Source of the DNA: CAZJJY01 sp964546445 | GTDB taxonomy: Bacteria; Patescibacteriota; Microgenomatia; PFEM01; JAPLYW01 | Direction: 5' to 3' | DNA: 51,912 nt | NCBI GenBank assembly: GCA_964546445.1 | Contig: CAZJJY010000001.1 | Span: forward strand, 1 to 51,912 | In this document: positions 1 through 7,622 of the stretch, piece after piece | Position numbering within the stretch: the first letter of the stretch is position 1 | Layout: every line of letters starts with the position of its first letter | Position numbers and translations under genes: made by a program | The notes under the pieces: generated by a model | What the model was told of the DNA's origin: nothing | Databases searched by the model: none | Seen by the model: the letters and a program-made list of their open reading frames with translations, nothing else

Positions 1-4
1 AAAA

Positions 5-631
5 ATGAAAAAAGATTATTTAATTTTTGACTTTGATGGGACCATAGCGGATACTTTTGAAGCGATCTTAAAGGCTGTAAGATCGATAAGTAAAGATTAT
101 GGTATGGAGAAAATTACCGATGAAGACATTAAAAAATTTAAAGAGAAAGGGATGAGACAATTAATAAAAGATTTAAAAATTTCTTTAGTTAAAATGGCGA
201 CTATTAATAGAAGAATTAAGGCGATAATTAATAAAGATATTGCTAGTTTAAAATCTTTTCCAGGTTTAGAAGAAGCGTTCTTAGAACTTAAAAAGAGGGG
301 ATATAGTATAGGTATTTTAACTTCTAATTCCAAGGGGAATGTCGAAAAATTTCTTAAAAGTAATGACCTTGGTTTTTTTGAATTCATTTATTCTGATAGT
401 AGTTTATTTGGTAAAGATAAGGTTTTAAAGAAGCTTTTAAGGGAACACAATATCAAATCAAATAGAGTTGTTTATTTTGGCGACGAAATCAGAGATATTC
501 AGGCTGCTTTAAAATTAAATATTAAAATTGTGGCTGTTTCTTGGGGGTTTAATAGCAAAAAAGCTTTAGAAAAGTATAAACCCACTTATTTATTAGAGAA
601 GCCTTCTGAAATTCTGACTCTTTTTAGTTAA
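5..631 (+). CDS. HAD-superfamily hydrolase, phosphoglycolate phosphatase-like
   Basis: A 208-residue cytosolic HAD phosphatase. Motif I is DFDGT at residues 9-13, with both Asp residues in place for phosphoenzyme formation. Motif II is the LTSNS stretch near residue 105, the motif III lysine lies in the GKDKVL segment, and motif IV is FGDEIRD, which binds Mg2+. Between motifs I and II is a helical cap of the size seen in Gph/PpaX-type enzymes. The substrate cannot be read from sequence; small sugar phosphates or phosphoglycolate are typical for the family. The ORF could extend upstream of the window edge, but motif I normally sits this close to the N-terminus, so the ATG at 5 is a sensible start. 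A membrane-protein gene with its own promoter follows 24 nt later. Confidence 0.85.
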   Translation: MKKDYLIFDFDGTIADTFEAILKAVRSISKDYGMEKITDEDIKKFKEKGMRQLIKDLKISLVKMATINRRIKAIINKDIASLKSFPGLEEAFLELKKRGYSIGILTSNSKGNVEKFLKSNDLGFFEFIYSDSSLFGKDKVLKKLLREHNIKSNRVVYFGDEIRDIQAALKLNIKIVAVSWGFNSKKALEKYKPTYLLEKPSEILTLFS

Positions 632-640
632 GTTTAAATT

Positions 641-649
641 TGCTATCAT
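641..649 (+). promoter_or_regulatory. Extended -10 promoter, TGCTATCAT
   Basis: TG-C-TATCAT ends 6 nt before the ATG at 656. No convincing -35 lies 17 nt upstream and no Shine-Dalgarno lies between. A transcription start about 7 nt after the hexamer would fall on the ATG, so a leaderless mRNA is inferred. Confidence 0.5.
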
Positions 650-655
650 TTTTTT

Positions 656-1126
656 ATGCTCTCTAAAGAATTAATAACTTTTTTAGGCTCGATGATTCCC
701 ATTGGGGAATTGAGAACCTCTATTCCTTTGGCCTTAAGAGCAGGTTTATCACCCTTTCAGGCTTTTTTTTGGTCAGTTTTGGGTAATATGGTAGTTGGGT
801 TGGTCTTACTGCTTATTTTAACCCCTTTATCACGCTTTCTAGAAGATCATTTTTATGTATTGAACCGTTTTTTCAATTGGCTTTTCGATCGTACGAGAAG
901 AAGACATAGTCAAAAGATTGAAAATTGGGGATCCTTGGCCTTAATTGGCTTTGTTGGAATTCCACTTCCCATGACAGGAGTTTGGACAGGAGCTTTAGTT
1001 GCTTTTGTTTTTGGAATTCCTTTTAAAAAAGCCTTTCCAGCCATAATTTGTGGGGCTTTGATTGCTGGAGTAATTGTCACTTTAGTAAGTTTAGGATTAG
1101 TTAGTCTCAAAGAAACTTTGTTTTAA
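656..1126 (+). CDS. Small multi-drug export family membrane protein (COG2426-like)
   Basis: A 156-residue polytopic membrane protein matching the family annotated as putative small multidrug export protein (PF06695). The N-terminal part carries the conserved segment IPIGELRTSIPLAL, followed by long hydrophobic stretches. A basic loop with consecutive Arg residues lies near the middle, followed by the conserved GIPLPMTGVWTGAL segment. About four membrane spans are visible. Despite the family name, a transport substrate is not established, and the two inverted hydrophobic halves simply suggest a small transporter or channel. It has a leaderless-type promoter and is followed after 3 nt by an alpha/beta hydrolase, so the two are probably cotranscribed. 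Confidence 0.8.
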   Translation: MLSKELITFLGSMIPIGELRTSIPLALRAGLSPFQAFFWSVLGNMVVGLVLLLILTPLSRFLEDHFYVLNRFFNWLFDRTRRRHSQKIENWGSLALIGFVGIPLPMTGVWTGALVAFVFGIPFKKAFPAIICGALIAGVIVTLVSLGLVSLKETLF

Positions 1127-1129
1127 ATA

Positions 1130-1951
1130 ATGAAAACTAAAAAGGTAAAGTTAAAAAACGGTCTAAGAATAAACATTTTTGATTCTTCTTCCATAAAAAG
1201 TTATAAAAATTCAACAACAATTATTTTTATTCATGGGGGTACAGGTTCTTTATTGAATTGGAAATACCAGTTATTTTACTTTGCCAGAAAATACCGAACT
1301 GTTGCCTATGACTGGCGTGGTTGTGGCCAATCTGATGATTCTAAAAGCTATACTTTTGATGATCATTACAGTGATTTTTTAGAATTGATAAAGATTTTGA
1401 AGATATCTGAAAAGCCTATTCTAGTTGCTCATTCCTACGGATGTTTAATTGCCAGACGTTTTATTAATGAAAATGAGGTTGATAAGTTTATCAATGTTAG
1501 TTTGGGGGTTAATAATGGGCTTGGTTTTTTTCTAAGGTTTCTTTTAAGCTTGCCAAAATTTATTAAGCGTCCTCTTTATCGCTGGTTTTTAACTCCTAGA
1601 AACCCTATTTTCACTAAATATTTTATTGCTTCTAAAAAAACACCCCTTCATAAGATTAAGGAGTGTTTAGATGATAACAGATTACAATCATTGGATTTTT
1701 TTGTGGCCTTGAAGACTTTTAGAAAAAAAGAAGCTTTAGGTTGGATGGAAAGATGCCAGAATAAATTACTGATGATCAGTGGTAGGGAGGATAAGAGAAT
1801 GAAGCCTAGAATGATTAGAAAGATCAGACGTTTTATTCCTGAGGCCAGGATTGAGGTTATTCAAGATGCTGGTCACATGATTCCTATAGAGAATCCGCTA
1901 GATTTTAATAATCTTATTGAAAACTTTATAAAAATAGATAAAGAGTATTAA
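1130..1951 (+). CDS. Alpha/beta-fold hydrolase
   Basis: A 273-residue alpha/beta hydrolase without a signal peptide. The oxyanion-hole motif is HGGTGS near residue 36. The strand YDWRGCGQSD follows, and the nucleophile elbow is A-H-S-Y-G with Ser102. The catalytic acid is probably the Asp in SGREDKR, and the catalytic His is in DAGHMIP near residue 249. This complete Ser-Asp-His arrangement points to an esterase, lipase or related C-N/C-C hydrolase; the substrate is unknown. It starts 3 nt after the preceding membrane-protein gene. The following 180 nt are AT-rich with no ORF or terminator that I can support. Confidence 0.85.
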   Translation: MKTKKVKLKNGLRINIFDSSSIKSYKNSTTIIFIHGGTGSLLNWKYQLFYFARKYRTVAYDWRGCGQSDDSKSYTFDDHYSDFLELIKILKISEKPILVAHSYGCLIARRFINENEVDKFINVSLGVNNGLGFFLRFLLSLPKFIKRPLYRWFLTPRNPIFTKYFIASKKTPLHKIKECLDDNRLQSLDFFVALKTFRKKEALGWMERCQNKLLMISGREDKRMKPRMIRKIRRFIPEARIEVIQDAGHMIPIENPLDFNNLIENFIKIDKEY

Positions 1952-2136
1952 AATATTAAAAATGATTTTTATATGGTAAAGTTTTGATATTGGTTACCCA
2001 GATAATTAAGTGTCGTATTTATTATTTTTATTACAAGGAAAGATAATTAATTTTAAACAAAATAAAGATTAAAATTTATACTCTTTTTGTTACTTTATTC
2101 CCTTAATGTTGATTTATTTTAGTAAGTTTATTTTTG

Positions 2137-2937
2137 ATGGAAAAAACTGTTAATTCAAGAAAATACAATCGCTCTTATTTTTTAAAAGACTGTGATGGCG
2201 GAGATTTTTGGCAGCAAGATTTTGGTCAGAAACTAAATCCAAGATTGCTTTATGCTTGGCGATTAGCTCAAGTAAAAAAAGGAGAAAATATTTTAGATTT
2301 TGGTTGTGGTCGGGGAGAAATATTAGTGCGATCAGCCCAGACAAAAGCTAACACATTTGGAGTCGATTATGCATCTTGGGCAATTAAGCTCTCTAAGGAG
2401 GCTTTATTGAAAAATAACCTTAGGGCAGAAGTCTTAAAGATAAAAGATCAAAGACTATCTTTTAAGGATAATTTTTTTGATGTTGTTTTTTTACTTGATG
2501 TGGTTGAACATCTTTATCCTCAAGAGCTTGAGAAAACTTTAGCTGAGGTTAAAAGAGTTTTAAGGCCACAGGGACGTTTAATTATCCATACTGGACCTAA
2601 CAAAGAATATTTAGAAGTAGGTTACAAATATTTTAGTCGTTATCTTAACTTTTTAGCATCAAAAATGATCTGGGAGCCATTTTTTAGAACAAAACTTCTT
2701 TATACTAAGAATCCTCGTAACAAGTCAGAAAAAGAGCTTCATGTTAATGAGCAAACAGTGGATGGGTTAAAGGAGGAGCTAAAGAAGGCAGATTTTAAAG
2801 ATATCAATATTTGGTTAGACTCTAATTTTAGGAAAGTAAAATTAGGCTCTTTTTTTCAGTTTATCTTTTTGCAACCTACTTGGTTGCCAAAGATAGGTAA
2901 GTATTTTGCTTCAGACATTTGGGCTATAGCTAATTGA
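2137..2937 (+). CDS. Class I SAM-dependent methyltransferase
   Basis: A 266-residue Rossmann-fold methyltransferase. Motif I is LDFGCGRGE near residue 55, which binds the amino-acid part of SAM. An acidic residue ends strand 2 (FGVDYAS). The post-motif DVVFLLDVVEHLYP region and RPQGRLIIHTGP fit the UbiE/Methyltransf_11 group. The C-terminal half is less typical, with aromatic residues that may form a substrate lid. I use the ATG at 2137; an in-frame TTG one codon earlier also opens the frame. The upstream region is very AT-rich, with TAAGTT about 9 nt before the start as a possible -10. Substrate unknown; a small molecule or cell-envelope precursor is plausible. Confidence 0.8.
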   Translation: MEKTVNSRKYNRSYFLKDCDGGDFWQQDFGQKLNPRLLYAWRLAQVKKGENILDFGCGRGEILVRSAQTKANTFGVDYASWAIKLSKEALLKNNLRAEVLKIKDQRLSFKDNFFDVVFLLDVVEHLYPQELEKTLAEVKRVLRPQGRLIIHTGPNKEYLEVGYKYFSRYLNFLASKMIWEPFFRTKLLYTKNPRNKSEKELHVNEQTVDGLKEELKKADFKDINIWLDSNFRKVKLGSFFQFIFLQPTWLPKIGKYFASDIWAIAN

Positions 2938-2943
2938 CAACTT

Positions 2944-2952
2944 TGTTATACT
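2944..2952 (+). promoter_or_regulatory. Extended -10 promoter, TGTTATACT
   Basis: TG-T-TATACT ends 6 nt before the ATG at 2959. The TTGACA at 2934-2939 is only 7 nt upstream of the hexamer and cannot be its -35. With no Shine-Dalgarno present, a leaderless transcript is predicted. Confidence 0.55.
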
Positions 2953-2958
2953 TAAGCT

Positions 2959-3435
2959 ATGAATAAAGGTCTCCTAATTTTTCTCATTTTTTTAATTATT
3001 ATTCTTATTGGTATTAGTGGAGGAATTTTATATTGGCTTGTTTTTAAAGGACAAACTATTGAGATTCCTCCTGTACAAAATCTAACCCCAACACCTACCC
3101 TAATTCAAAGCCTTACTCCTAGCCCTACACCAATCGTGGAGGAAAAATCTGATTTGGATCAGATTAAGGAAGCTTTTGCTGAAAAATATAATAAAGTTTT
3201 AAATGATGTCAGTGCTGAAATTTCTGAAAATAATGGAACTTATGCTAAAGGGTTGGTAAGTTTTACTGGAGAAATAGGTGGCGGTTGGTGGTTAGCTTAC
3301 AAAGATAGTACTTGGGTTATCGTGGCTGATGGTAATGGAACAGTTATGTGTAGTTTTATAGAGCCTTACGATTTTCCAATGACCATGGTTCCTGAGTGTT
3401 GGGATGAAAATACAAACATTTTAAAGACTTTTTAA
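2959..3435 (+). CDS. Membrane-anchored extracytoplasmic protein, function unknown
   Basis: A 158-residue protein with one N-terminal transmembrane helix (about residues 4-28), then a Thr/Pro-rich linker (about 38-60), then a folded domain of about 95 residues that should lie outside the cell. The domain has a GGGWWLAYK segment, a DGNGTVMCSF strand and a second Cys in PECWDE, so a disulfide between the two Cys is possible. I do not recognise a named family, though the anchor-linker-domain layout is common in CPR surface proteins. The 3' end overlaps the convergent glycosyltransferase gene by 15 nt, leaving no room for a dedicated terminator. Confidence 0.65.
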   Translation: MNKGLLIFLIFLIIILIGISGGILYWLVFKGQTIEIPPVQNLTPTPTLIQSLTPSPTPIVEEKSDLDQIKEAFAEKYNKVLNDVSAEISENNGTYAKGLVSFTGEIGGGWWLAYKDSTWVIVADGNGTVMCSFIEPYDFPMTMVPECWDENTNILKTF

Positions 3436-4119
3436 TTTCTTCTTCCACAATAAACCTCTAAAGACAAGTCTAAAAAATTGAATTGTATCTAAAAAATTAT
3501 TAATTTGGCTTTCAGCCTCATCATGGTAAATGGTTTTAATAGGAATATTTTTTATTCTGTAATTAAGCAGGCCTGCTTTAAGGGCAATTTCAGGTTCAGT
3601 ATCAAAACGATTTGTTTCTAATTTAATATTCTTTATAGCTTTTTTATTTAAGTAGCGAAAGCCTGATTGGACATCTTCAATTTTTCTTCCGACTATTTTT
3701 GAAATAATCCAAGAAGTAGAAAGATTAGTCGCCAGTCTTGTAAAGGGCATATCTTTGGTGTTGTTAAAACGACTGCCGATAATAAGATCAGCATCGTTCT
3801 TTTTAATTTCTTTTAAAAAATAACTAATATTCTTGGCCTCATGTTGGTTATCACCATCGATGGTGATAACTCCCTTATAATTATTTTTTAAGGCATAATC
3901 AAAGCCTGTTTGGAGTGCTTTTCCTTTGCCTTGGTTCTTGTGGTAAGAGAGGATGGTAACTTTTTTCTTAAAGAAGTTTATTTTTTCTAGTGTTTTATCA
4001 GTTGAACCGTCGTTGACGATAACTAAATCTGTTTTAAAAGACAAACAGTTTTTAATAACTTTTTGGATGTTTTTTTCTTCATTGTAGGCTGGAATTAAAA
4101 TGATAATTTTTTCTTTCAT
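3421..4119 (-). CDS. Glycosyltransferase family 2
   Basis: A 232-residue GT-A glycosyltransferase resembling dolichol-phosphate mannose synthase-like proteins. The N-terminus reads LIPAYNEEKNI, the nucleotide-binding strand VIVNDGSTD follows, and the DGDNQH segment supplies the DxD-type metal-binding acid. LIIGSRFN and the QSGFR loop are the usual acceptor-side motifs. No transmembrane helix follows the catalytic domain, so it is probably peripheral. It should transfer a sugar to a lipid carrier or envelope glycan. Its promoter is back to back with that of the iscR-like gene, and its 3' end overlaps the neighbouring convergent gene. Confidence 0.85.
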   Translation of the reverse strand: MKEKIIILIPAYNEEKNIQKVIKNCLSFKTDLVIVNDGSTDKTLEKINFFKKKVTILSYHKNQGKGKALQTGFDYALKNNYKGVITIDGDNQHEAKNISYFLKEIKKNDADLIIGSRFNNTKDMPFTRLATNLSTSWIISKIVGRKIEDVQSGFRYLNKKAIKNIKLETNRFDTEPEIALKAGLLNYRIKNIPIKTIYHDEAESQINNFLDTIQFFRLVFRGLLWKKKLKSL

Positions 4120-4129
4120 TTTGTTTTAA

Positions 4130-4158
4130 AATATAATCTATTTTGAGAATTTTATCAA
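4130..4158 (-). promoter_or_regulatory. Promoter of the GT2 gene, minus strand
   Basis: On the minus strand TTGATA (4158-4153) is followed after 17 nt by TATATT (4135-4130), which ends 10 nt before the ATG at 4119. The -35 lies back to back with the -35 of the iscR-like promoter. The leader would be only a few nucleotides. Confidence 0.55.
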
Positions 4159-4159
4159 C

Positions 4160-4188
4160 TTGACAAATAATGAGAGTAGTTTTATACT
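4160..4188 (+). promoter_or_regulatory. Sigma70-type promoter of the Fe-S operon
   Basis: A textbook promoter: TTGACA at 4160-4165, a 17-nt spacer, and TATACT at 4183-4188. Transcription should start near 4195. This places the ATG at 4170 inside the promoter and rules it out as a start codon. Confidence 0.8.
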
Positions 4189-4207
4189 ACTACCCATCCG
4201 GTAGGAG
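4187..4207 (+). promoter_or_regulatory. Operator-like inverted repeat at the iscR-type promoter
   Basis: CTACTACC (4187-4194) and GGTAGGAG (4200-4207) form an inverted repeat with one mismatch around a 5-nt centre. It overlaps the end of the -10 and the predicted start site, a repressor position. Autoregulation by the Rrf2-type protein encoded immediately downstream is inferred. The right arm also supplies the GGAG of the Shine-Dalgarno site. Confidence 0.55.
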
Positions 4208-4214
4208 TATATTT

Positions 4215-4601
4215 ATGTTAGGTTTAACTAAAAATGTTGATTATGGCCTAGATTTAATGATTTTTCTAGGTAAAAATTTTGGAAAAGGACCTATTTCTTT
4301 GAGTAAGGTAGCTAAAGAAAAAAAGATCCCTTATAAATTTTTGGGCAAACTAGCTTTGATTTTGAAACAAGCTGGTTTAATCGAAGCCAAAGAAGGTAAA
4401 GGAGGCGGCTATTTTTTAACTGTTGATCCTTCTAAAATTTCTGTAGCTGATGTGGTTGAAGTTTTAGGTGGTCCGGTTGAAGTTGGTCATTGTTCTGGTT
4501 GTCCTCGTATGGGCGTTTGTGGTCAAAAAGATGTTTGGGCAGAGGTAGGAGATAAAGTCAGAGAAACAATAGAAGAAAAAAGTCTCAAAGATTTACTATG
4601 A
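4215..4601 (+). CDS. Rrf2/IscR-family transcriptional regulator
   Basis: A 128-residue winged-helix regulator that should sense Fe-S status and control the operon. The N-terminus LTKNVDYGLDLM and the recognition-helix region (ISLSKVAKEKKIPYKFLGK) are typical of Rrf2 proteins, as is the wing AKEGKGGGYFL. Three Cys lie in the C-terminal part at residues 93, 96 and 102 (C-x2-C-x5-C), with His92 beside them, and can ligate a [2Fe-2S] cluster. IscR itself uses C-x5-C-x5-C, so the spacing is variant. The ATG at 4215 follows a TAGGAG site by 7 nt; the longer frame from 4170 reads through the promoter. The stop overlaps iscS as ATGA, giving translational coupling. Confidence 0.85.
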   Translation: MLGLTKNVDYGLDLMIFLGKNFGKGPISLSKVAKEKKIPYKFLGKLALILKQAGLIEAKEGKGGGYFLTVDPSKISVADVVEVLGGPVEVGHCSGCPRMGVCGQKDVWAEVGDKVRETIEEKSLKDLL

Positions 4602-5764
4602 AGAAAGTTTATTTTGACCATGCCGCTACAAGTTTTATCGATAAACAAGTTTTAGAGGCAATGCTTTCTTATTTTAAAGATTTTTTTGGTAATCCTTCCG
4701 AGCTTCATTTTCTAGGTCAAGAATCTAAAAAAGCCGTTGAAGAATCAAGAAAGACAATTGCTAATTTTTTTAATTGTAAAAAAGAAGAAATTATTTTTAC
4801 TTCTGGAGCAACAGAATCAATAAACTTAGCCCACAAAGGTTTAACAGAGGCTTTAAAGAATGAAGAAAAGCCACATATTATTACTTCCTCAATTGAGCAT
4901 AAGGCTGTCTTAGATAGCTGTAAACATTTGGAGAAACTAGATTTAGCTAAGGTTACTTATCTTCCGGTTAATGAATTTGGATTAGTTAGTTTAGAAAGTC
5001 TTAAAAAAGCGGTTCTGCCTGAAACAAGATTGGTCAGTATTATGTATGTTAATAATGAGGTGGGGACAGTAGAACCGATTAAAGAGATAGGTGATTTTTT
5101 AAAGAAACTAAACAAGAAAAGAGAAAAGAAAATATTTTTCCATACTGACGCAACTCAAGCCATTGCTTACTTGGATGTTAATGTTGATCATTTAAATGTA
5201 GATTTATTATCTTTGACTGGTCATAAAATTAATGCTCCTAAGGGTGTCGGGGTTTTGTATGTCAGAAAAGGAACAAAGCTAATAAAACAACAGGATGGGG
5301 GAGGACAGGAGTTTAATTTAAGAGCCGGGACAGAGAATGTTCCTTATATTGCTGGTTTAGGCAAGGCAATATCTTTAATTAACAATAAAGATATTCAAAA
5401 GATAAAAGATTTAAGTAAAAAATTAACAGTAAAGATTTTAAAAATTAAAGAAGTTTTTTTAACTGGTCATCCTACCTTAAGATCTCCTCATATTAACTCT
5501 TTTGTTGTTAAAAATGCTGAGAGTGAATCGATGCTTCTTTTGCTTTCTGATAGAGGTGTTGCTGTTTCAGCTATGTCAGCTTGTAACTCTGATCTTCTAC
5601 AGCCTTCTCATGTCTTAAAGGCAATGAAAGTTCCTGAAAATCTCTTAAATAATTCAATAAGATTTTCTTTAGGTAAAAATAATACCTTAGAGGAGGTTAA
5701 TTATGTGGTTAAGAATTTTAAAGAAGTTGTTAATTATTTAAGGAAATTAGCCCCTAAATTATAA
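4598..5764 (+). CDS. iscS: Cysteine desulfurase, IscS/NifS family
   Basis: A 388-residue PLP enzyme that takes sulfur from L-cysteine as a persulfide for Fe-S clusters and tRNA thiolation. Motifs in order: YFDHAATS at the N-terminus, SGATESINL, IEHKAVL with the His that stacks on PLP, HTDATQA with the PLP-contacting Asp, TGHKINAPKG with the Schiff-base lysine Lys210, and SACNSD with catalytic Cys329. Both key positions nearly match E. coli IscS numbering. The gene overlaps the regulator by 4 nt and is followed by iscU after 9 nt. MnmA, encoded at 49.8 kb, is a likely sulfur acceptor as well. Confidence 0.93.
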   Translation: MKKVYFDHAATSFIDKQVLEAMLSYFKDFFGNPSELHFLGQESKKAVEESRKTIANFFNCKKEEIIFTSGATESINLAHKGLTEALKNEEKPHIITSSIEHKAVLDSCKHLEKLDLAKVTYLPVNEFGLVSLESLKKAVLPETRLVSIMYVNNEVGTVEPIKEIGDFLKKLNKKREKKIFFHTDATQAIAYLDVNVDHLNVDLLSLTGHKINAPKGVGVLYVRKGTKLIKQQDGGGQEFNLRAGTENVPYIAGLGKAISLINNKDIQKIKDLSKKLTVKILKIKEVFLTGHPTLRSPHINSFVVKNAESESMLLLLSDRGVAVSAMSACNSDLLQPSHVLKAMKVPENLLNNSIRFSLGKNNTLEEVNYVVKNFKEVVNYLRKLAPKL

Positions 5765-5773
5765 GGAGATTAA

Positions 5774-6166
5774 ATGTCAGATTTTGGTAGTCTATATTCT
5801 AAAAAAGTAACCGATCATTTTCGTCACCCTCGCAATATGGGGGAAATAAGAAATCCTGATGGGGTAGGAACTTCAGGTAGTCCTATCTGCGGTGACGTTT
5901 TGCGTTTGTTTATTAAGATAGAAAAGAAAGGGAAAGAAAATTTTATCAAAGAAGCTAAATTCCAAACATTAGGTTGTGGAGCAGCTATTGCCACTTCAAG
6001 TATCTTGACGACAATGATTAAAGGAAAAAGTTTGAAAGAAGTTGAAAAAATTAATAATAAGGAAATTACCAAAACTCTAGGAGGTTTACCACCGGCCAAA
6101 CTTCATTGCTCTGTTTTAGCTTCTCAAGCTTTGGAAAAGGCAATTGAGAATTATTTAAGCAAATAA
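5774..6166 (+). CDS. iscU: Fe-S cluster assembly scaffold IscU
   Basis: A 130-residue scaffold protein on which [2Fe-2S] clusters are built from IscS-derived sulfur. The N-terminal HFRHPRNMG segment is diagnostic. Cluster ligands are Cys39 (with Asp41 in CGD), Cys68 (GCGAAIATSS) and Cys112 preceded by His111 (LHCSVLA), the full IscU set. A good Shine-Dalgarno, AAGGAG, lies just before the start, which fits efficient translation 9 nt after iscS. No HscA, HscB, ferredoxin or IscA gene follows, so the local system is the minimal regulator-desulfurase-scaffold trio. A new promoter starts 30 nt after the stop. Confidence 0.93.
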   Translation: MSDFGSLYSKKVTDHFRHPRNMGEIRNPDGVGTSGSPICGDVLRLFIKIEKKGKENFIKEAKFQTLGCGAAIATSSILTTMIKGKSLKEVEKINNKEITKTLGGLPPAKLHCSVLASQALEKAIENYLSK

Positions 6167-6177
6167 AGCTAGTCTTC

Positions 6178-6206
6178 TTGTTTGCATCCCAAGATCTTGT
6201 TAATAT
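6178..6206 (+). promoter_or_regulatory. Promoter of the glycolytic operon
   Basis: TTGTTT at 6178-6183 is followed after 17 nt by TAATAT at 6201-6206, preceded by the TGn extension (TGTTAATAT). It lies between iscU and the 60-aa membrane protein, so the carbon operon can be transcribed separately from the Fe-S operon. Confidence 0.6.
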
Positions 6207-6230
6207 AAAAGAAGGAAGGTGGTGATTCTT

Positions 6231-6413
6231 TTGAAACTTAAAAAGGCAAGTTGGCAAAAGTTTGCTCAGTTTTTAATGAGCTTATCTTTATTGTCTGTTT
6301 TTGCGGCCGCTTGGGGATTTTTATTCTCAGATATTTGGCTAGCTTCAACACAGTGGCTTTTAATGGCGGCTGTTTTGGGTGCTTTTGGTCTATATATTAA
6401 GATGGAAAGTTAA
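6231..6413 (+). CDS. Small two-helix membrane protein, unknown function
   Basis: A predicted 60-residue membrane protein with a short basic N-terminus (KLKKASWQK) and two hydrophobic helices separated by a short loop. I place the start at TTG 6231 because AAGGTGGTGATT, one mismatch from the ideal Shine-Dalgarno, ends 5 nt upstream. GTG codons at 6219 and 6222 also open the frame but lie inside that site. It is the first gene after the operon promoter and ends 2 nt before the triosephosphate isomerase gene. The function is unknown; no motif is visible beyond the membrane helices. Confidence 0.6.
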   Translation: MKLKKASWQKFAQFLMSLSLLSVFAAAWGFLFSDIWLASTQWLLMAAVLGAFGLYIKMES

Positions 6414-6415
6414 AA

Positions 6416-7063
6416 ATGATTTTTGTTAATTTTAAAACCTACCAAAAAGGGACTGGTAAGTCGGCTCTACTTTTAGCCAAAATTTGCCTAGAAGTTGAAA
6501 AAGAGACAGGAATAAAAATAATTCCTGTCGTTCAAGTAGTAGATATAAACTTACTTAAAGATTTTAACGTTTTTACTCAGCATGTTGATGATATTTCTTT
6601 TGGCCCTAATACTGGTAAAATTCTCCCTCAAGCGATTATTGAGGCAGGAGTCAAAGGAACTTTATTAAATCATTCTGAAAGTAAAATTCCTTTCCAAGTA
6701 ATTGGTTCAACAATTCAAAAGATCAAAGCCTTAGATAATAATTTTAAAGTTTTAGTTTGTTGTGAATCTATAGATGAAGCCCAAGAGATTATTGAATTTA
6801 AACCTGATTTTTTAGCTTATGAACCACCAGAATTAATTGGTGGCGATATTTCTGTTTCTAAAGCGGAACCGGAAGTTATAAGTGATTTTACGAAGATGAT
6901 TAAAGAGGTCCCTATTTTGGTTGGGGCAGGTATAAGGACAGGGGATGATGTTAAAAAAGCCATAGAGTTAAAGGCACAGGGAATTTTGGTTTCCTCAGAT
7001 TTACTTTTAGCCGAAGATTTTAAAAAAGAATTATTAGAATTAGCTTTAGCTTTTAAAAAATGA
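6416..7063 (+). CDS. tpiA: Triosephosphate isomerase, short archaeal-type
   Basis: A 215-residue TIM-barrel enzyme interconverting dihydroxyacetone phosphate and glyceraldehyde 3-phosphate. FVNFKTY carries the N-terminal Asn-Lys catalytic pair, LLNHSES the electrophilic His, and AYEPPELIGG the catalytic Glu with the loop-6 region. The phosphate-binding GAGIRTGDD and ILVSSDLL segments are in place. The length and the YEPPELIG and GAGIRTG signatures match the roughly 220-residue archaeal enzyme rather than the roughly 250-residue bacterial one, so lateral origin or a CPR-specific lineage is likely. Its stop overlaps the next gene as an ATGA junction, consistent with one operon. Confidence 0.88.
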   Translation: MIFVNFKTYQKGTGKSALLLAKICLEVEKETGIKIIPVVQVVDINLLKDFNVFTQHVDDISFGPNTGKILPQAIIEAGVKGTLLNHSESKIPFQVIGSTIQKIKALDNNFKVLVCCESIDEAQEIIEFKPDFLAYEPPELIGGDISVSKAEPEVISDFTKMIKEVPILVGAGIRTGDDVKKAIELKAQGILVSSDLLLAEDFKKELLELALAFKK

Positions 7064-7620
7064 CCCAAAAAATAAGATATAAAATTTGTATTTCTGGTGG
7101 AGCTAAGGGAAAGAATGCTGAAAAAGCTTATCCTTCAACTAGAAAAGTGGCACAAGAAATAGCCCAAAAAGGTAATATTTTAATCACCGGAGCAACAACC
7201 GGAGTTCCTTTCGAAGCAGCCAAGGCTAATAAAAAAGCCGGTGGTTCTAATATTGGTTTCTCTCCAGCCGGAAGCGAGATTGAACACAAAAACAAATTCC
7301 GTCTTCCTTGTGATCCTAAAATCTTTGATCATATCATTTATGCCGAATCAGGGTATACAGGGAGGAATCTTTTAATGGTTCGTAGTTCTGATGCGACAAT
7401 TATTATTGATGGGCGTATTGGAACCTTAAATGAATTTACTTCTGCTTTTGAAGAAGATAAGGTCATTGGAATTTTAGAAGGTTCGGGAGGTATTGCTGAT
7501 TATATAAGACATATTTTAGATATTGCTAAGAAAGGATATGGAAAAGTCGTTTTTTCATCTGATCCTGTAGATTTAGTAGATAAGGTTATCAAAAAAATTA
7601 AAAAAACAAAAAAGAAATAA
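7060..7620 (+). CDS. LOG/SLOG-family Rossmann nucleotide-binding protein
   Basis: A 186-residue Rossmann-like protein related to the LOG (lysine decarboxylase-like) and TIGR00725 groups, some members of which hydrolyse nucleoside 5'-monophosphates to base plus ribose 5-phosphate. Visible elements are ICISGGAKG at the N-terminus, ITGATTGVPFEAAKAN, and the GRNLLMVRSSDA helix with the Arg that is catalytic in LOG enzymes. IGTLNEF keeps the GTxxE glutamate. The preceding PGG of canonical LOG proteins is replaced by DGR, so activity is uncertain and a nucleotide-sensor role is possible. It overlaps tpiA by 4 nt and ends 2 nt before pgk, embedded in the glycolytic operon. Confidence 0.7.
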   Translation: MTQKIRYKICISGGAKGKNAEKAYPSTRKVAQEIAQKGNILITGATTGVPFEAAKANKKAGGSNIGFSPAGSEIEHKNKFRLPCDPKIFDHIIYAESGYTGRNLLMVRSSDATIIIDGRIGTLNEFTSAFEEDKVIGILEGSGGIADYIRHILDIAKKGYGKVVFSSDPVDLVDKVIKKIKKTKKK

Positions 7621-7622
7621 AA

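Noticed and set aside
1952..2136. Possible small gene in the 180-nt AT-rich gap
   Set aside because: ATG-started frames stop within a few codons and no RNA fold stood out.
2934..2939. TTGACA as a -35 for the gene at 2959
   Set aside because: Only 7 nt separate it from TATACT. It lies at the end of the methyltransferase gene and is probably coincidental.
4170..4214. Upstream in-frame ATG for the Rrf2 regulator
   Set aside because: It lies inside the promoter, between the -35 and -10, and would add 15 residues unlike the family. ATG 4215 has a Shine-Dalgarno.
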